Assembly: GCF_951229915.1 (NCBI RefSeq)
Contig: NZ_OX579588.1
Location: 434,001 to 498,000 of the forward strand
Direction: 5' to 3'
DNA length: 64,000 nucleotides
Source: Candidatus Ornithobacterium hominis
GTDB taxonomy: Bacteria > Bacteroidota > Bacteroidia > Flavobacteriales > Weeksellaceae
Every line of letters starts with the position of its first letter. Positions within the stretch are counted from its first letter, which is position 1. The position numbers were made by a program, and so were the translations under genes. Of this stretch, positions 1 through 8,418 are shown piece by piece. The notes beneath the pieces were generated by a model. That model was not told where the DNA came from, did no database searches, and saw only the letters and a list, made by a program, of their open reading frames with translations.

Positions 1-1493
1 ACTGTTTCTACCAAACCTGTATCAGGATTTGTTCCCGTCAATCGGAAGGCAGCGCGGTCAAAATTATCGTAATACTCATTATTGAACTCATAGCGGTGGC
101 GATGCCTTTCTTTAATTTCTTTAGTCCCATAGATTTCTGCAATTTTAGACCCTTCTTTTAGTCTACAATCCCAGTTTCCTAGGCGCATAGTTCCGCCTTT
201 ATTAGTCACATTTTTTTGTTCATCCATCAAGCTGATGACTGGATGTGGTGTGGTAGGATTAGTTTCGGCACTTTCCGCTTCTTCTAATCCTAAAATGTTT
301 CGGGCAAATTCTAGAACCATCATTTGCATTCCTAGGCAAATTCCAAAGAGTGGAACACCATTTTCTCGAGCGTAGCGGCAAGCCAAAATTTTACCGTTTA
401 GTCCACGGTCTCCAAAACCAGGAGCAATCAGGATCCCGTCTACATTTTTTAATTTATTTTGAATATTTTCTTCATCCAAATCTCCTGAGTAAATCCACTC
501 TACTTCCACGCGAGTATCTAGCGCTGAACCTGCATGGGTAAAGGCTTCTCTAATAGACTTGTAGGAATCTTGTAACGAAACATACTTTCCTACCAAAGCA
601 ATTTTCACATTATTTTCAGGATTCTTATGCTTATGGAGGAAGTTTTTCCAATTAGTTAAATCCGCTTCGTCTTTGATTTCCATGTGGAGTCCTTCCAATA
701 CAATTTTATCAAAATTCTGCTCTTGTAGCATCAACGGGACATCATAAATGGTTTCAGCATCCAAACATTGAATTACACTGCCTTGCTTCACATTACAAAA
801 TTGAGCTAATTTAGAAAGCAAAGATTTGGGCAACTCATGCTCGGTACGGCAAACCAAGACATCGGCTTGTATTCCGCTTTCCATCAGGTAGCGTACACTA
901 TGCTGAGTTGGCTTTGTCTTTAACTCTCCACTGGCAGCCAAGTAAGGAACCAAGGTTAGATGGATAAACAAGCAATTTTCTTCACCAATATCCCATCGCA
1001 ATTGGCGAATAGCTTCTATATAAGGTAACGACTCTATGTCGCCCACCGTTCCACCAATTTCTGTGATGATAATATCATAATCACCTTTTCGGTTCAACAT
1101 TTTGATGCGCCGTTTGATTTCATTGGTAATGTGTGGAATAATTTGTACCGTTTTACCTAAATAATCTCCTCGGCGTTCTTTTTCTATTACAGATTGATAA
1201 ATCTTACCTGTGGTAACGTTATTAGCCTGAGAAGTTGCTTGATTGAGGAAACGCTCATAATGTCCCAAATCCAAATCGGTTTCAGCACCATCTTCGGTAA
1301 CATAACATTCCCCGTGTTCATAAGGATTTAAAGTTCCTGGGTCGACGTTGATATAAGGGTCTAGCTTTTGTATAGTGACTTTGTAACCTCTTGATTTTAA
1401 AAGCAAACCAAGCGAAGCTGCTACAATTCCTTTCCCTAAAGAAGAAGTAACTCCACCAGTTACAAAAATGTATTTCGTTTGTTTATTTTCCAT
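1..1493 (-). CDS. pyrG: CTP synthase, C-terminus cut by window edge
   Basis: Makes CTP from UTP, ATP and glutamine, the last step of de novo pyrimidine nucleotide synthesis. The predicted N-terminus MENKQTKYIFVTGGVTSSLGK is the classic synthetase-domain start. The glutamine amidotransferase nucleophile motif GICLGMQ is encoded near 313-334, and a RHRHRY segment lies near 88-105. About 497 of roughly 537 residues are present, so the catalytic His/Glu of the amidotransferase triad should lie beyond the edge. An ATG at 1500 runs into a stop after five codons, which fixes the start at 1493. A TAnnTTTG promoter element lies 24-31 bp upstream. Identity is certain from motifs; only the end is missing. 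Confidence 0.96.
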   Translation of the reverse strand, partial: MENKQTKYIFVTGGVTSSLGKGIVAASLGLLLKSRGYKVTIQKLDPYINVDPGTLNPYEHGECYVTEDGAETDLDLGHYERFLNQATSQANNVTTGKIYQSVIEKERRGDYLGKTVQIIPHITNEIKRRIKMLNRKGDYDIIITEIGGTVGDIESLPYIEAIRQLRWDIGEENCLFIHLTLVPYLAASGELKTKPTQHSVRYLMESGIQADVLVCRTEHELPKSLLSKLAQFCNVKQGSVIQCLDAETIYDVPLMLQEQNFDKIVLEGLHMEIKDEADLTNWKNFLHKHKNPENNVKIALVGKYVSLQDSYKSIREAFTHAGSALDTRVEVEWIYSGDLDEENIQNKLKNVDGILIAPGFGDRGLNGKILACRYARENGVPLFGICLGMQMMVLEFARNILGLEEAESAETNPTTPHPVISLMDEQKNVTNKGGTMRLGNWDCRLKEGSKIAEIYGTKEIKERHRHRYEFNNEYYDNFDRAAFRLTGTNPDTGLVET

Positions 1494-1516
1494 GAGCCAT
1501 GAGTGAAAATCAAATG

Positions 1517-1524
1517 CAAAAATA
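1517..1524 (-). promoter_or_regulatory. pyrG promoter, -7 element TATTTTTG
   Basis: Minus-strand match to the Bacteroidetes TAnnTTTG element, 24 bp upstream of the pyrG start. Confidence 0.55.
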
Positions 1525-1681
1525 GGTTTATTTAAGCTGAATCACAAAAGCAGTACCTGAAAAAGTATTAGAACTTATTTAAATTAGGATGAAATATTTT
1601 TTATAGAACTTAAGCTTAATAGCTTATGCTGAAGTTTTTAGGATATTTTTAAATAAATAAAATTTAAATAGCCTAAAAAGA

Positions 1682-1784
1682 AAAAAGGCAAGCTACCTAC
1701 ATCACACCGCTGCGACTACCTACCCTTGCTACGTTCCCGCCCTGGGGGATTCAGCAGGAGCTGGTTGTGTAGGACTTGCCTTAG
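1682..1784 (-). ncRNA. ffs: Signal recognition particle RNA (small bacterial type)
   Basis: The minus strand reads a roughly 100-nt hairpin RNA whose ends pair (AAGGCAAG with CTTGCC) and whose apical part contains CCCAGGGCGGGAACGTAGCA, the conserved SRP-RNA apical region as found in Bacteroidetes. It ends in a run of T at 1681-1688, consistent with termination. A perfect TATATTTG element sits immediately upstream at 1789-1796. The RNA scaffolds Ffh for co-translational targeting of membrane proteins. The exact 5' end is inferred from the promoter. Confidence 0.88.
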
Positions 1785-1788
1785 GAGC

Positions 1789-1796
1789 GCAAATAT
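1789..1796 (-). promoter_or_regulatory. ffs promoter, -7 element TATATTTG
   Basis: Perfect TAnnTTTG match on the minus strand a few bases before the mature SRP RNA end. Confidence 0.65.
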
Positions 1797-1842
1797 ACAA
1801 AGTTTATTTTTCTCTGAAAAACTATTGAGCCTTTATTTTTAA

Positions 1843-2427
1843 TTATTCCAAGGCTAAAAAAATTTTTGAAGCCTTTAAAATTTTAGGGAAAAACTCGTTA
1901 AACTCTTGATTAAAAGCTTCTTCTTGCACATACAAATCCTTCACCGCCATGTGCATATTGTTGGTAAATTTGGTTCGTTTGCTCAGATGTTGAAGCGTAA
2001 TTTCTAAACCCTCTAGAGTTCCATATTTCTCAAACCAATCATATTTTACCATAGCTTGGGTGGTTTTGAGCAATCTAGATGGGTAAATATCTTTGTGTTC
2101 TAAGAGTCTTTGGTAAACATTTTTTTTAAAGCTTAAAAAATTTTCATCAGAATACTTTTCCCAATTTTTAATCAATAAATAATCATAAAAAATATCAATG
2201 ATAATGGGCGAGTACTTTCGGTATTTTTGGTGCAGCCGTGCTGTGCTACGTTTTACGGTTTCATCTGTATCAGTGAAATTATCAATAAAGCGATGCAACA
2301 GAATTCCGGTAACAATCTCTGGTGAATAGTCTTCAAAATTTCTCCCTTTTACAACTTCACCCAAATGGTTGCCAACTTGCCATTTAGGCTGATTGAAGGA
2401 TAATAATTGATGTGCAACAAGATTCAT
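1843..2427 (-). CDS. ACP phosphodiesterase-like protein (AcpH/DUF479 family)
   Basis: 194 residues, the usual size for this family, which removes the 4'-phosphopantetheine group from acyl carrier protein in characterised members. The N-terminus MNLVAHQLLS and the early block HRFIDNFTDTDETV (about residues 46-59) with its clustered His/Asp residues, followed by YSPIIIDIFYDYLL, are the family hallmarks of an all-helical HD-like metal site. It stands alone between the TPR gene and ffs. The activity is a family-level assignment and the true substrate in this organism is unproven. Confidence 0.8.
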   Translation of the reverse strand: MNLVAHQLLSFNQPKWQVGNHLGEVVKGRNFEDYSPEIVTGILLHRFIDNFTDTDETVKRSTARLHQKYRKYSPIIIDIFYDYLLIKNWEKYSDENFLSFKKNVYQRLLEHKDIYPSRLLKTTQAMVKYDWFEKYGTLEGLEITLQHLSKRTKFTNNMHMAVKDLYVQEEAFNQEFNEFFPKILKASKIFLALE

Positions 2428-2512
2428 TAGCCAAAGAAATAGATGAAATTCACTTTATGATTTTTTTATGAAAAAGATTAATCGTAAACACCAAATTTCA
2501 ATAAATTTTATG

Positions 2513-3874
2513 TTACTGCAATAAATCTGAATTCTTTAGAATAGGATATTTTTGAATCATTTCATCAAACAAGCGAGAATTTTTCTCTTTTGCTAATTTT
2601 AAATTTTCTTTACCTCGCTTTTGGTCTCGTAGCAGAAAATAGCAGTTGCTCAATTGGTAATAGCTTTCTGCACGATTAAATTTCTGGATGGAATTTTCTA
2701 GCTCAAGAATAGCTTTTTCATAATGCCCCAATAGAATCAAAAGCTCGGTAAAAACGTAGGAATTCAGGAATTTCCCAGATTCCATTGCCAAAATAATTTC
2801 ATACTCTTCTAATGCTTCCTCTAAAAAACCTAACTGAACGTTGAGAGAAGCTAACTTTTTACGGTAATTTAAATTCGGAGAATCTAGCTCCAATGCTCGA
2901 GAAGTGTAATGACGTGCTTCTTCTAAATTTCCTAATTTTTCATAAATTGCAGCGGCGCCAATCCATGCCAAGTCCAGCTGAGGATCCTCATGAATGGATT
3001 GTAAATAAAATTTTAAAGCCTTAAAAAAATCTTCCATTTTCTCGTACACACGGGCAATCCTCAGATGTGTGTAAGCGGCAGAATCATCAAATTCTAAGGC
3101 TTCAATGTAGGTTTCTATCGCTTTTTCAGGATTGTTTAGCTTTTCATAGCAAGTCCCCATTTGCATCAGCCCGGTAATGCTTTTGGGGTTGATTGCAAGA
3201 GAAAATTCCAAGGCATTTAGAGCCTCTTTATAATTCTTTATTTTCATGTACTGCATCCCCAGTTCAAACCAAGCAAGATCATGGTAAGGGTCATAATCAA
3301 TGATTTGCTTCAAGAATTCAATGCATTCTTTGTGCAAATGGATTTCATTAAAACACTCGATGCAAGAATAAAAAGCAATCTCATCATCCATACTGATTTC
3401 TAATGCCGCTTTGAAATAAAACAAGGCTTGGCCAATTTCACCTATTGCTAAGTATTCATTGCCTAGGCAGTGGTAAATGTAATCCTCTTCCTCGCCAGCA
3501 TCTAGTGCCATTTTGTAAAAGCGAATCGACATTTTATGCTGATTTTTTAGTGACCAAAACTTCGCCTGTGCAATCACAAAATCCAAATTCTGGTCTGGGT
3601 ACTGCTTCAATTCTTCAATTAATTCAGCACTTTCTTTTAGCAAATGAAGTTCAATCAAAAGTTCTAATTCTTTGATTTTGAAAACATAAAGATTAGGATG
3701 CAATGAATTAGCATAATTCAATGCCTTCTCTGCAAAAGGTAAATTACCAATGTCAAGATAATAGCCAATGATGTCTTCCATCTCATTGGTATCAAAATAA
3801 TAGTTTTCATTTGATTCTATCATTTCCTCAAACCGAAGAATTAATTCATCTTCCCAAAATTCCTCTTCTCCCAT
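2513..3874 (-). CDS. Tetratricopeptide-repeat protein
   Basis: 453 residues, acidic at the N-terminus (MGEEEFWEDELILRFEEM), then about ten TPR units spanning nearly the whole chain; recurrent features are the LGxxYxxxxxxxxAL..Y pattern and A/G at the helix packing positions. There is no signal peptide or transmembrane segment, so it should be a cytoplasmic scaffold. It lies 78 bp downstream of menD on the same strand and may be co-transcribed. No catalytic domain is visible and no specific function can be assigned. Confidence 0.85.
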   Translation of the reverse strand: MGEEEFWEDELILRFEEMIESNENYYFDTNEMEDIIGYYLDIGNLPFAEKALNYANSLHPNLYVFKIKELELLIELHLLKESAELIEELKQYPDQNLDFVIAQAKFWSLKNQHKMSIRFYKMALDAGEEEDYIYHCLGNEYLAIGEIGQALFYFKAALEISMDDEIAFYSCIECFNEIHLHKECIEFLKQIIDYDPYHDLAWFELGMQYMKIKNYKEALNALEFSLAINPKSITGLMQMGTCYEKLNNPEKAIETYIEALEFDDSAAYTHLRIARVYEKMEDFFKALKFYLQSIHEDPQLDLAWIGAAAIYEKLGNLEEARHYTSRALELDSPNLNYRKKLASLNVQLGFLEEALEEYEIILAMESGKFLNSYVFTELLILLGHYEKAILELENSIQKFNRAESYYQLSNCYFLLRDQKRGKENLKLAKEKNSRLFDEMIQKYPILKNSDLLQ

Positions 3875-3952
3875 ACTGATAAAAGTAAAAACTTATTTGA
3901 TTTCTACATCAAATCTCAAGTTTTGTTTATAAACAATTCGTAAACAATTTTT

Positions 3953-5623
3953 TTAAGCCTTCATAAATTCCTTCAAAATCCCGCTATTATCTTGATTATA
4001 AGTATTTACGGCTAAGATTTTTGGTTTATTCCCCTGCCATAAGCTATTGAGCTGCTGTTGCAATTCATCTAAATCATTCGCTTCCAGATATTTAAAATGA
4101 TAAAGATTTGCCAAATGAAGAGGATTCAACTGATGAGGTGTGAAGAAAAATTCATTCAAGACTCCCGTTTCACTCGGTCCTGGGATGATTTTGAAAATAT
4201 CACCACCTCCATTGTTGATGAGAATAATTCTAAAATCACTTGGTATGTACTTGTTCCACAATGCATTACTATCGTAGAAAAAACTCAAATCCCCTGTCAC
4301 AAGTGTCGTCGGGCGCTTACTTAGCATCGCATGCCCTATTGCGGTAGAAGTAGAGCCGTCTATACCGCTAGTGCCACGATTACAAAAAACTTGGATGGAA
4401 GCTTCGTGCTCAAAGAGTTGCGCATACCGAATCACTGACGAATTAGAATAATGGAGCTGAATGTTTTGTGGTAAATTTTGAATGATTTTTTCAAAAACCT
4501 TCAAATCAGAAAACGATGTGTTTTCTAAAAAAGCAGCTTGCCTGTTATTTTTTTCTTCTTTCAAATTCAGCCAAATAGAACGGTAATTGGACTTTTCCTC
4601 AGGCTTTAAATTTTTAAAGCCTTGTAAAAATTCCACAGATTTTGCTTGAATTTTTTTGCTCAAAACATAAAACGTATCTGGATGCCAATACGGGTCAACA
4701 TGCCAGTGCGTTTTGGGTGGATTTTCTCGTAAGAAATTTTTAATTTTTTTAGAAATGATATTTTGCCCTAAAGTAATCAATAAATCAGGAGTAAAATCCT
4801 TTTTCCTTTCCCTTGGCATGGTAAAAAGCGCATTATCAATCTGGCTAATGATTGCTTTGGCATGCAAATTAGAGGTGTTTTCCGTCAAAAAAATCACATT
4901 CGGCAAAGCAGAGATTTCCTCCACAAGGCGATTGAATTCGGCATCAAAATCGTGCATCCCGACGAGGAACATGATTTTTTGACTTTCAGTGACTATTTTT
5001 TCAAAATCTTTAAAACAGATTTCAGGCTTTTTGGTGCGAGGTAAAGTTAGTTTTTCAAAATGAATTTTTAAATCAGAAACTTTTTCATACAAAGGCTCGG
5101 CCAAAGGGAAATTGATGTGCACAGGTCCGCTTTTTTCAATGCATTTGGTGACTGATTTTTTAAGGCTTAAAAAATTTCCTGTCAAAGTTTCATCATCATC
5201 ACCTTCCAGTAGATTTTCATTATGATATGTGTGCTTTTCAAATAAATTTTCTTGCCGAATCGTTTGCCCATTAAACTGGTCTATAAATTTCCTTGGTCGG
5301 TCGGTAGTTAAAACAATTAAAGGAATATTTTGATAAAAAGCCTCGGTCACTGCGGGGTAATAATTAGCGGCTGCAGAACCTGATGTGCAACAAATCACGA
5401 CTGGTTTTTTCAATTTCTGAGCCATGCCCAAGGCAGTGTAAGCAGCACTACGCTCATCGACCAATACATAGGTTTTAAAGCTGTTCAAGGCATTAAAATG
5501 CATCATCAATGCGCCGTTTCTACTCCCTGGCGAGAAAACAATATGTTCTACCCCCATGGCTTCTAGGCTGGCCGCCAAAAGTTGAACGTTCAGATTTGCT
5601 GAGAAATGAGGTGATAAATTCAT
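3953..5623 (-). CDS. menD: 2-succinyl-5-enolpyruvyl-6-hydroxy-3-cyclohexene-1-carboxylate synthase
   Basis: ThDP-dependent enzyme of menaquinone synthesis that joins isochorismate and decarboxylated 2-oxoglutarate. 556 residues, full length. SPGSRN at residues 31-36 and the DERSAAYTALG block with the conserved Glu near residue 57 form the active site. The ThDP/Mg motif is TGDLSFFYDSNAL in the C-terminal third. No other men gene is nearby. A TAnnTTTG element at 5632-5639 supports the ATG start. The gene contains one perfect copy of the dispersed 19-bp palindrome at 5156-5174, encoding FLSLKKS. Confidence 0.95.
   Translation of the reverse strand: MNLSPHFSANLNVQLLAASLEAMGVEHIVFSPGSRNGALMMHFNALNSFKTYVLVDERSAAYTALGMAQKLKKPVVICCTSGSAAANYYPAVTEAFYQNIPLIVLTTDRPRKFIDQFNGQTIRQENLFEKHTYHNENLLEGDDDETLTGNFLSLKKSVTKCIEKSGPVHINFPLAEPLYEKVSDLKIHFEKLTLPRTKKPEICFKDFEKIVTESQKIMFLVGMHDFDAEFNRLVEEISALPNVIFLTENTSNLHAKAIISQIDNALFTMPRERKKDFTPDLLITLGQNIISKKIKNFLRENPPKTHWHVDPYWHPDTFYVLSKKIQAKSVEFLQGFKNLKPEEKSNYRSIWLNLKEEKNNRQAAFLENTSFSDLKVFEKIIQNLPQNIQLHYSNSSVIRYAQLFEHEASIQVFCNRGTSGIDGSTSTAIGHAMLSKRPTTLVTGDLSFFYDSNALWNKYIPSDFRIILINNGGGDIFKIIPGPSETGVLNEFFFTPHQLNPLHLANLYHFKYLEANDLDELQQQLNSLWQGNKPKILAVNTYNQDNSGILKEFMKA
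5156..5174. repeat. Dispersed 19-bp palindrome inside menD
   Basis: Perfect TTTTTTAAGGCTTAAAAAA, here within coding sequence rather than between genes. Confidence 0.7.
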
Positions 5624-5631
5624 GCAGAGTG

Positions 5632-5639
5632 CAAAATTA
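5632..5639 (-). promoter_or_regulatory. menD promoter, -7 element TAATTTTG
   Basis: TAnnTTTG match on the minus strand 9 bp before the menD ATG, implying a very short 5' leader. Confidence 0.55.
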
Positions 5640-5694
5640 TAAAATATTCACGATTTTTTATTCAGACTTTGGGGTAGAAAATAATTTGATTTTT

Positions 5695-6822
5695 TTAAGC
5701 ATTTTTTTTAATTACACTTTGATATAATTTCTCATACTGTGGCAAAATTTGATTTAAGTCAAATTTCAAAGCATTTTGTCTGGCATTTTTCTTAAACTGC
5801 TCAAGTTTTTCATCGTCAGATAAAAGCTTGATAGAGGCTTGCGACATGGCTTCTACATCGCCAATATCTCGCAGAAAACCAGTGGAGTTTTCAATGTTTA
5901 CCTCAGGTATTCCACCTGCATTAGAGCTTACAACGGGTACGCCAGCAGCCATGGCTTCCAAGGCGGCTAAGCCAAAACTTTCTTTGCTACTTGGTAGTAG
6001 AAACAAGTCAGAAATACATAGAATTTTATTTAAATCTTTTACTTTACCCAAAATTCTAACTTTATCTTGCAGATGGAATTCATTGATTAAATTATTCATT
6101 GCTTCGAGTTCAGGTCCTTCGCCTACGATGATTAATTTACATTCGACTTTTTTTTGAATTTCATTAAAAATTTTGATGACATCGGTCACACGCTTTACCT
6201 TTCTTAAATTGCTGACGTGAATAACGATTTTTTCTTGTTTCTGAGCCAAATTTTCTCTCAAATCTTTACAATCAAATTTGTAGAGAGAATTATCTATGAA
6301 ATTAGGAATTACTTGAATGTCTTTCTCAATGTTAAAGACCTCGTAAGTGTCTTGTTTTAGACTCTGAGAAACAGTCGTGACTACATCACTTTTATTAATG
6401 CTAAACTCTACAGCTGATTGATAAGACGGGTGCTTACCCACAAGTGTAATATCGGTGCCGTGGAGCGTAGTAATAATGGGAAGTTCGATATTTTTTTCTT
6501 TCAAAATTTGTTTGGCGATGTAAGCGGCATATGCATGCGGAATCGCATAGTGAACGTGAATTAAGTCTAAGCCATTATTTTCAGCAATTTCTACCATCAA
6601 CGTGCTGAGTGCCAAAGAGTAGGGCTGGTAGTGGAAAAGTTCATACTCTTCAATATGGACTTGATGGAAAAAAATATTTGGAATCGTAACGTCCAGTCTG
6701 GCGGGTAAACTATAGCTGATAAAATGGACGTTGTGTCCCTTTTTAGACATTTCCATTCCTAGTTCAGTCGCTACAATACCGCTTCCCCCATAAGTGGGGT
6801 AGCAAACAATTCCTATATTCAT
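5695..6822 (-). CDS. bshA: N-acetyl-alpha-D-glucosaminyl L-malate synthase
   Basis: GT-B fold glycosyltransferase (family GT4) that joins GlcNAc from UDP-GlcNAc to L-malate, the first step of bacillithiol synthesis. 375 residues, standard length. MNIGIVCYPTYGGSGIVATE is the BshA N-terminus. HVHYAIPHAYAAY and TLHGTDITLVG lie in the acceptor domain, and SKESFGLAALEAMAAGVP is the C-terminal sugar-nucleotide EX7E-type block. The last pathway gene, bshC, lies 24 kb away at 30272. TATTTTTG at 6837-6844 fits a promoter. Confidence 0.93.
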   Translation of the reverse strand: MNIGIVCYPTYGGSGIVATELGMEMSKKGHNVHFISYSLPARLDVTIPNIFFHQVHIEEYELFHYQPYSLALSTLMVEIAENNGLDLIHVHYAIPHAYAAYIAKQILKEKNIELPIITTLHGTDITLVGKHPSYQSAVEFSINKSDVVTTVSQSLKQDTYEVFNIEKDIQVIPNFIDNSLYKFDCKDLRENLAQKQEKIVIHVSNLRKVKRVTDVIKIFNEIQKKVECKLIIVGEGPELEAMNNLINEFHLQDKVRILGKVKDLNKILCISDLFLLPSSKESFGLAALEAMAAGVPVVSSNAGGIPEVNIENSTGFLRDIGDVEAMSQASIKLLSDDEKLEQFKKNARQNALKFDLNQILPQYEKLYQSVIKKNA

Positions 6823-6836
6823 GGGGTTTGCTCCTG

Positions 6837-6844
6837 CAAAAATA
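6837..6844 (-). promoter_or_regulatory. bshA promoter, -7 element TATTTTTG
   Basis: TAnnTTTG match 15 bp upstream of the bshA ATG on the minus strand. Confidence 0.55.
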
Positions 6845-6943
6845 ATACCTTTAAATGTAAACTTTAATGGGAAATCAGTAAGTTTAGCATAAATTCGGTA
6901 GATTCAAGCGTTAAGATTATTTTTAAATTTTGAATGAGTTAGA

Positions 6944-6984
6944 AAAAAGGAGAAAAGTACTCCCCTCTTTTTGAGAGAGGGGAG
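6944..6984 (-). terminator. Terminator after the aldo/keto reductase gene
   Basis: A perfect 9-bp stem, CTCCCCTCT (6960-6968) with AGAGGGGAG (6976-6984), followed on the minus strand by a T-rich stretch. It lies 63 bp past the aldo/keto reductase stop. Confidence 0.6.
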
Positions 6985-7046
6985 GCAAAAGGGCTGTACA
7001 TTTATCTTAAAAGTTTAAAAGTAAAGCAAATATGAGTAACCCAGCA

Positions 7047-7991
7047 TTAAGCCCAAATATCTCCCGTCGTGTAGGGAGCATCGCCGTTGATAAGTTCAGT
7101 GCCGTCCACAAATCTGAAATTAGTATTTAGCTGGTTGATTTCTTTCATTTGAGCATCACTCAGTTCAAAATTCAAAGAGTCTAAATTTTCTTTTTGATTT
7201 TTAGCATTATCCGATTTAGGAATCACAATAATTCCCCGCTGAATTTGCCAAGTCAACAGCACTTGAGCTGGTTGCATTTGGTTAGTTTGGGCGATTTCTT
7301 GAATCACAGGATGCAGAAAAAGCCCAGGTAAATGCTGGTTTCTCATTGCATCAGTTTGCTTTCCGCCGTTGCCTACAGGTTTATAGCCTGTTAAGAAGTA
7401 GCCTCTGCTGTCTGCATGTTCTTTCAGATCAGCTTGGGAAAGGTAAGGATGTAGCTCCACTTGGTTCACTTCTGGCATTTCACCCGTCTCGTTAAAAATT
7501 TCTTCAATTTTACCTGAGCTGAAATTAGAAACACCGATGTGCTTGACCATTCCTTGCTTTTTTAACTCTATCATCGCTGCCCAAGTTTCACCTAGACTCA
7601 CTTCATCTAAACTATAAAACGCCTCGCCCTTTTCATCTTTGTAAGCAATTGGCCAGTGGATGAGGTACAAATCCAAATAATCTGTTTGTAGATTTTTTAG
7701 CGTCTTTTCCAATGCAGGTTTGGCATCCTCATAGCGATGCGCATCATTCCAAAGCTTTGAGGTAATCCATAAATCCTCTCTTTTCAAATTATTTTTAAAG
7801 GCTTTAGAAAAATGCTCACCAATTTCTTTTTCGTTTTTGTAAATATGAGCACAATCAAAATGACGATAACCTAAATCTAACGCTGACTGAATGGCTTCTG
7901 CAATCTTCCCCTTTTCTGTCCTCCAAGTTCCTAGCCCAAGTATTGGAATTTTATCACCGTTTTTAAATTTTAAATATTTCATCTTTTCCAT
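7047..7991 (-). CDS. Aldo/keto reductase
   Basis: NADPH-dependent carbonyl reductase of the AKR superfamily, 314 residues. The catalytic tetrad is visible: Asp46 and Tyr51 in FDCAHIYKNE, Lys79 in ITSKLW and His112 in LIHWP. The cofactor loop IPKSDNAKNQKEN is present near the C-terminus. A second Met three codons in (MEKMKY) could be the real start. Its own terminator follows. The physiological substrate cannot be read from sequence. Confidence 0.92.
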   Translation of the reverse strand: MEKMKYLKFKNGDKIPILGLGTWRTEKGKIAEAIQSALDLGYRHFDCAHIYKNEKEIGEHFSKAFKNNLKREDLWITSKLWNDAHRYEDAKPALEKTLKNLQTDYLDLYLIHWPIAYKDEKGEAFYSLDEVSLGETWAAMIELKKQGMVKHIGVSNFSSGKIEEIFNETGEMPEVNQVELHPYLSQADLKEHADSRGYFLTGYKPVGNGGKQTDAMRNQHLPGLFLHPVIQEIAQTNQMQPAQVLLTWQIQRGIIVIPKSDNAKNQKENLDSLNFELSDAQMKEINQLNTNFRFVDGTELINGDAPYTTGDIWA

Positions 7992-8050
7992 ATGAATTTA
8001 ACTGAAAATTTTATGCCAATAAAGCATAATTATAAATTCATTTATCAAAT

Positions 8051-8069
8051 TTTTTTAAGCCTTAAAAAA
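8051..8069. repeat. Dispersed 19-bp palindrome
   Basis: Perfect TTTTTTAAGCCTTAAAAAA. Its A-run abuts the terminator hairpin of the small coiled-coil gene and supplies that terminator's T-tract on the minus strand. Confidence 0.75.
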
Positions 8070-8093
8070 AAACTACGGAAAAAATCCGTAGTT
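8061..8093 (-). terminator. Terminator of the aminotransferase/coiled-coil operon
   Basis: Nine-bp stem AACTACGGA (8071-8079) with TCCGTAGTT (8085-8093). On the minus strand it is followed directly by eight T. It lies about 30 bp after the stop of the 80-residue gene. Confidence 0.85.
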
Positions 8094-8121
8094 AATAAAT
8101 TATGAATAATAAGGAAAATGA

Positions 8122-8364
8122 TTAAACGCCTTGTTCAATTTTATTTCTTTTGATTTCAAAATTTTCGATAGCATTAGTAATAATATCTAAGGAATCAGCT
8201 GAGCTTTGGTGAACTTTTTCCAATTCTTTATCTAACTCTTCTGACTGAATTTCAAATAAATCAACTTGCACTTGGCCTAGTTTTTCAATCAAACTTTGTT
8301 GTGTGTTTTTAATGTCCTCCATTTTGTTCAAGACACTATTCATTGTTTCAATTTTACTTACCAT
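8122..8364 (-). CDS. Small coiled-coil protein of unknown function
   Basis: 80 residues, MVSKIETMNSVLNKMEDIKN and onward, with heptad-spaced Leu/Ile/Met throughout and no Cys, signal peptide or membrane segment. It is predicted to be almost entirely helical and probably oligomeric. It lies 54 bp after the aminotransferase on the same strand and ends at a strong terminator, which supports a real transcribed gene at the tail of that operon. No family is recognised. Confidence 0.7.
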   Translation of the reverse strand: MVSKIETMNSVLNKMEDIKNTQQSLIEKLGQVQVDLFEIQSEELDKELEKVHQSSADSLDIITNAIENFEIKRNKIEQGV

Positions 8365-8418
8365 AATTTCTAAATTTTCCTAACTTATGTGCAAACCCTG
8401 TTCCATAAAAAATTTTGC

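Noticed and set aside
1493..1842. Possible second RNA upstream of pyrG
   Set aside because: Apart from the SRP RNA, the region shows only AT-rich sequence and the pyrG promoter.
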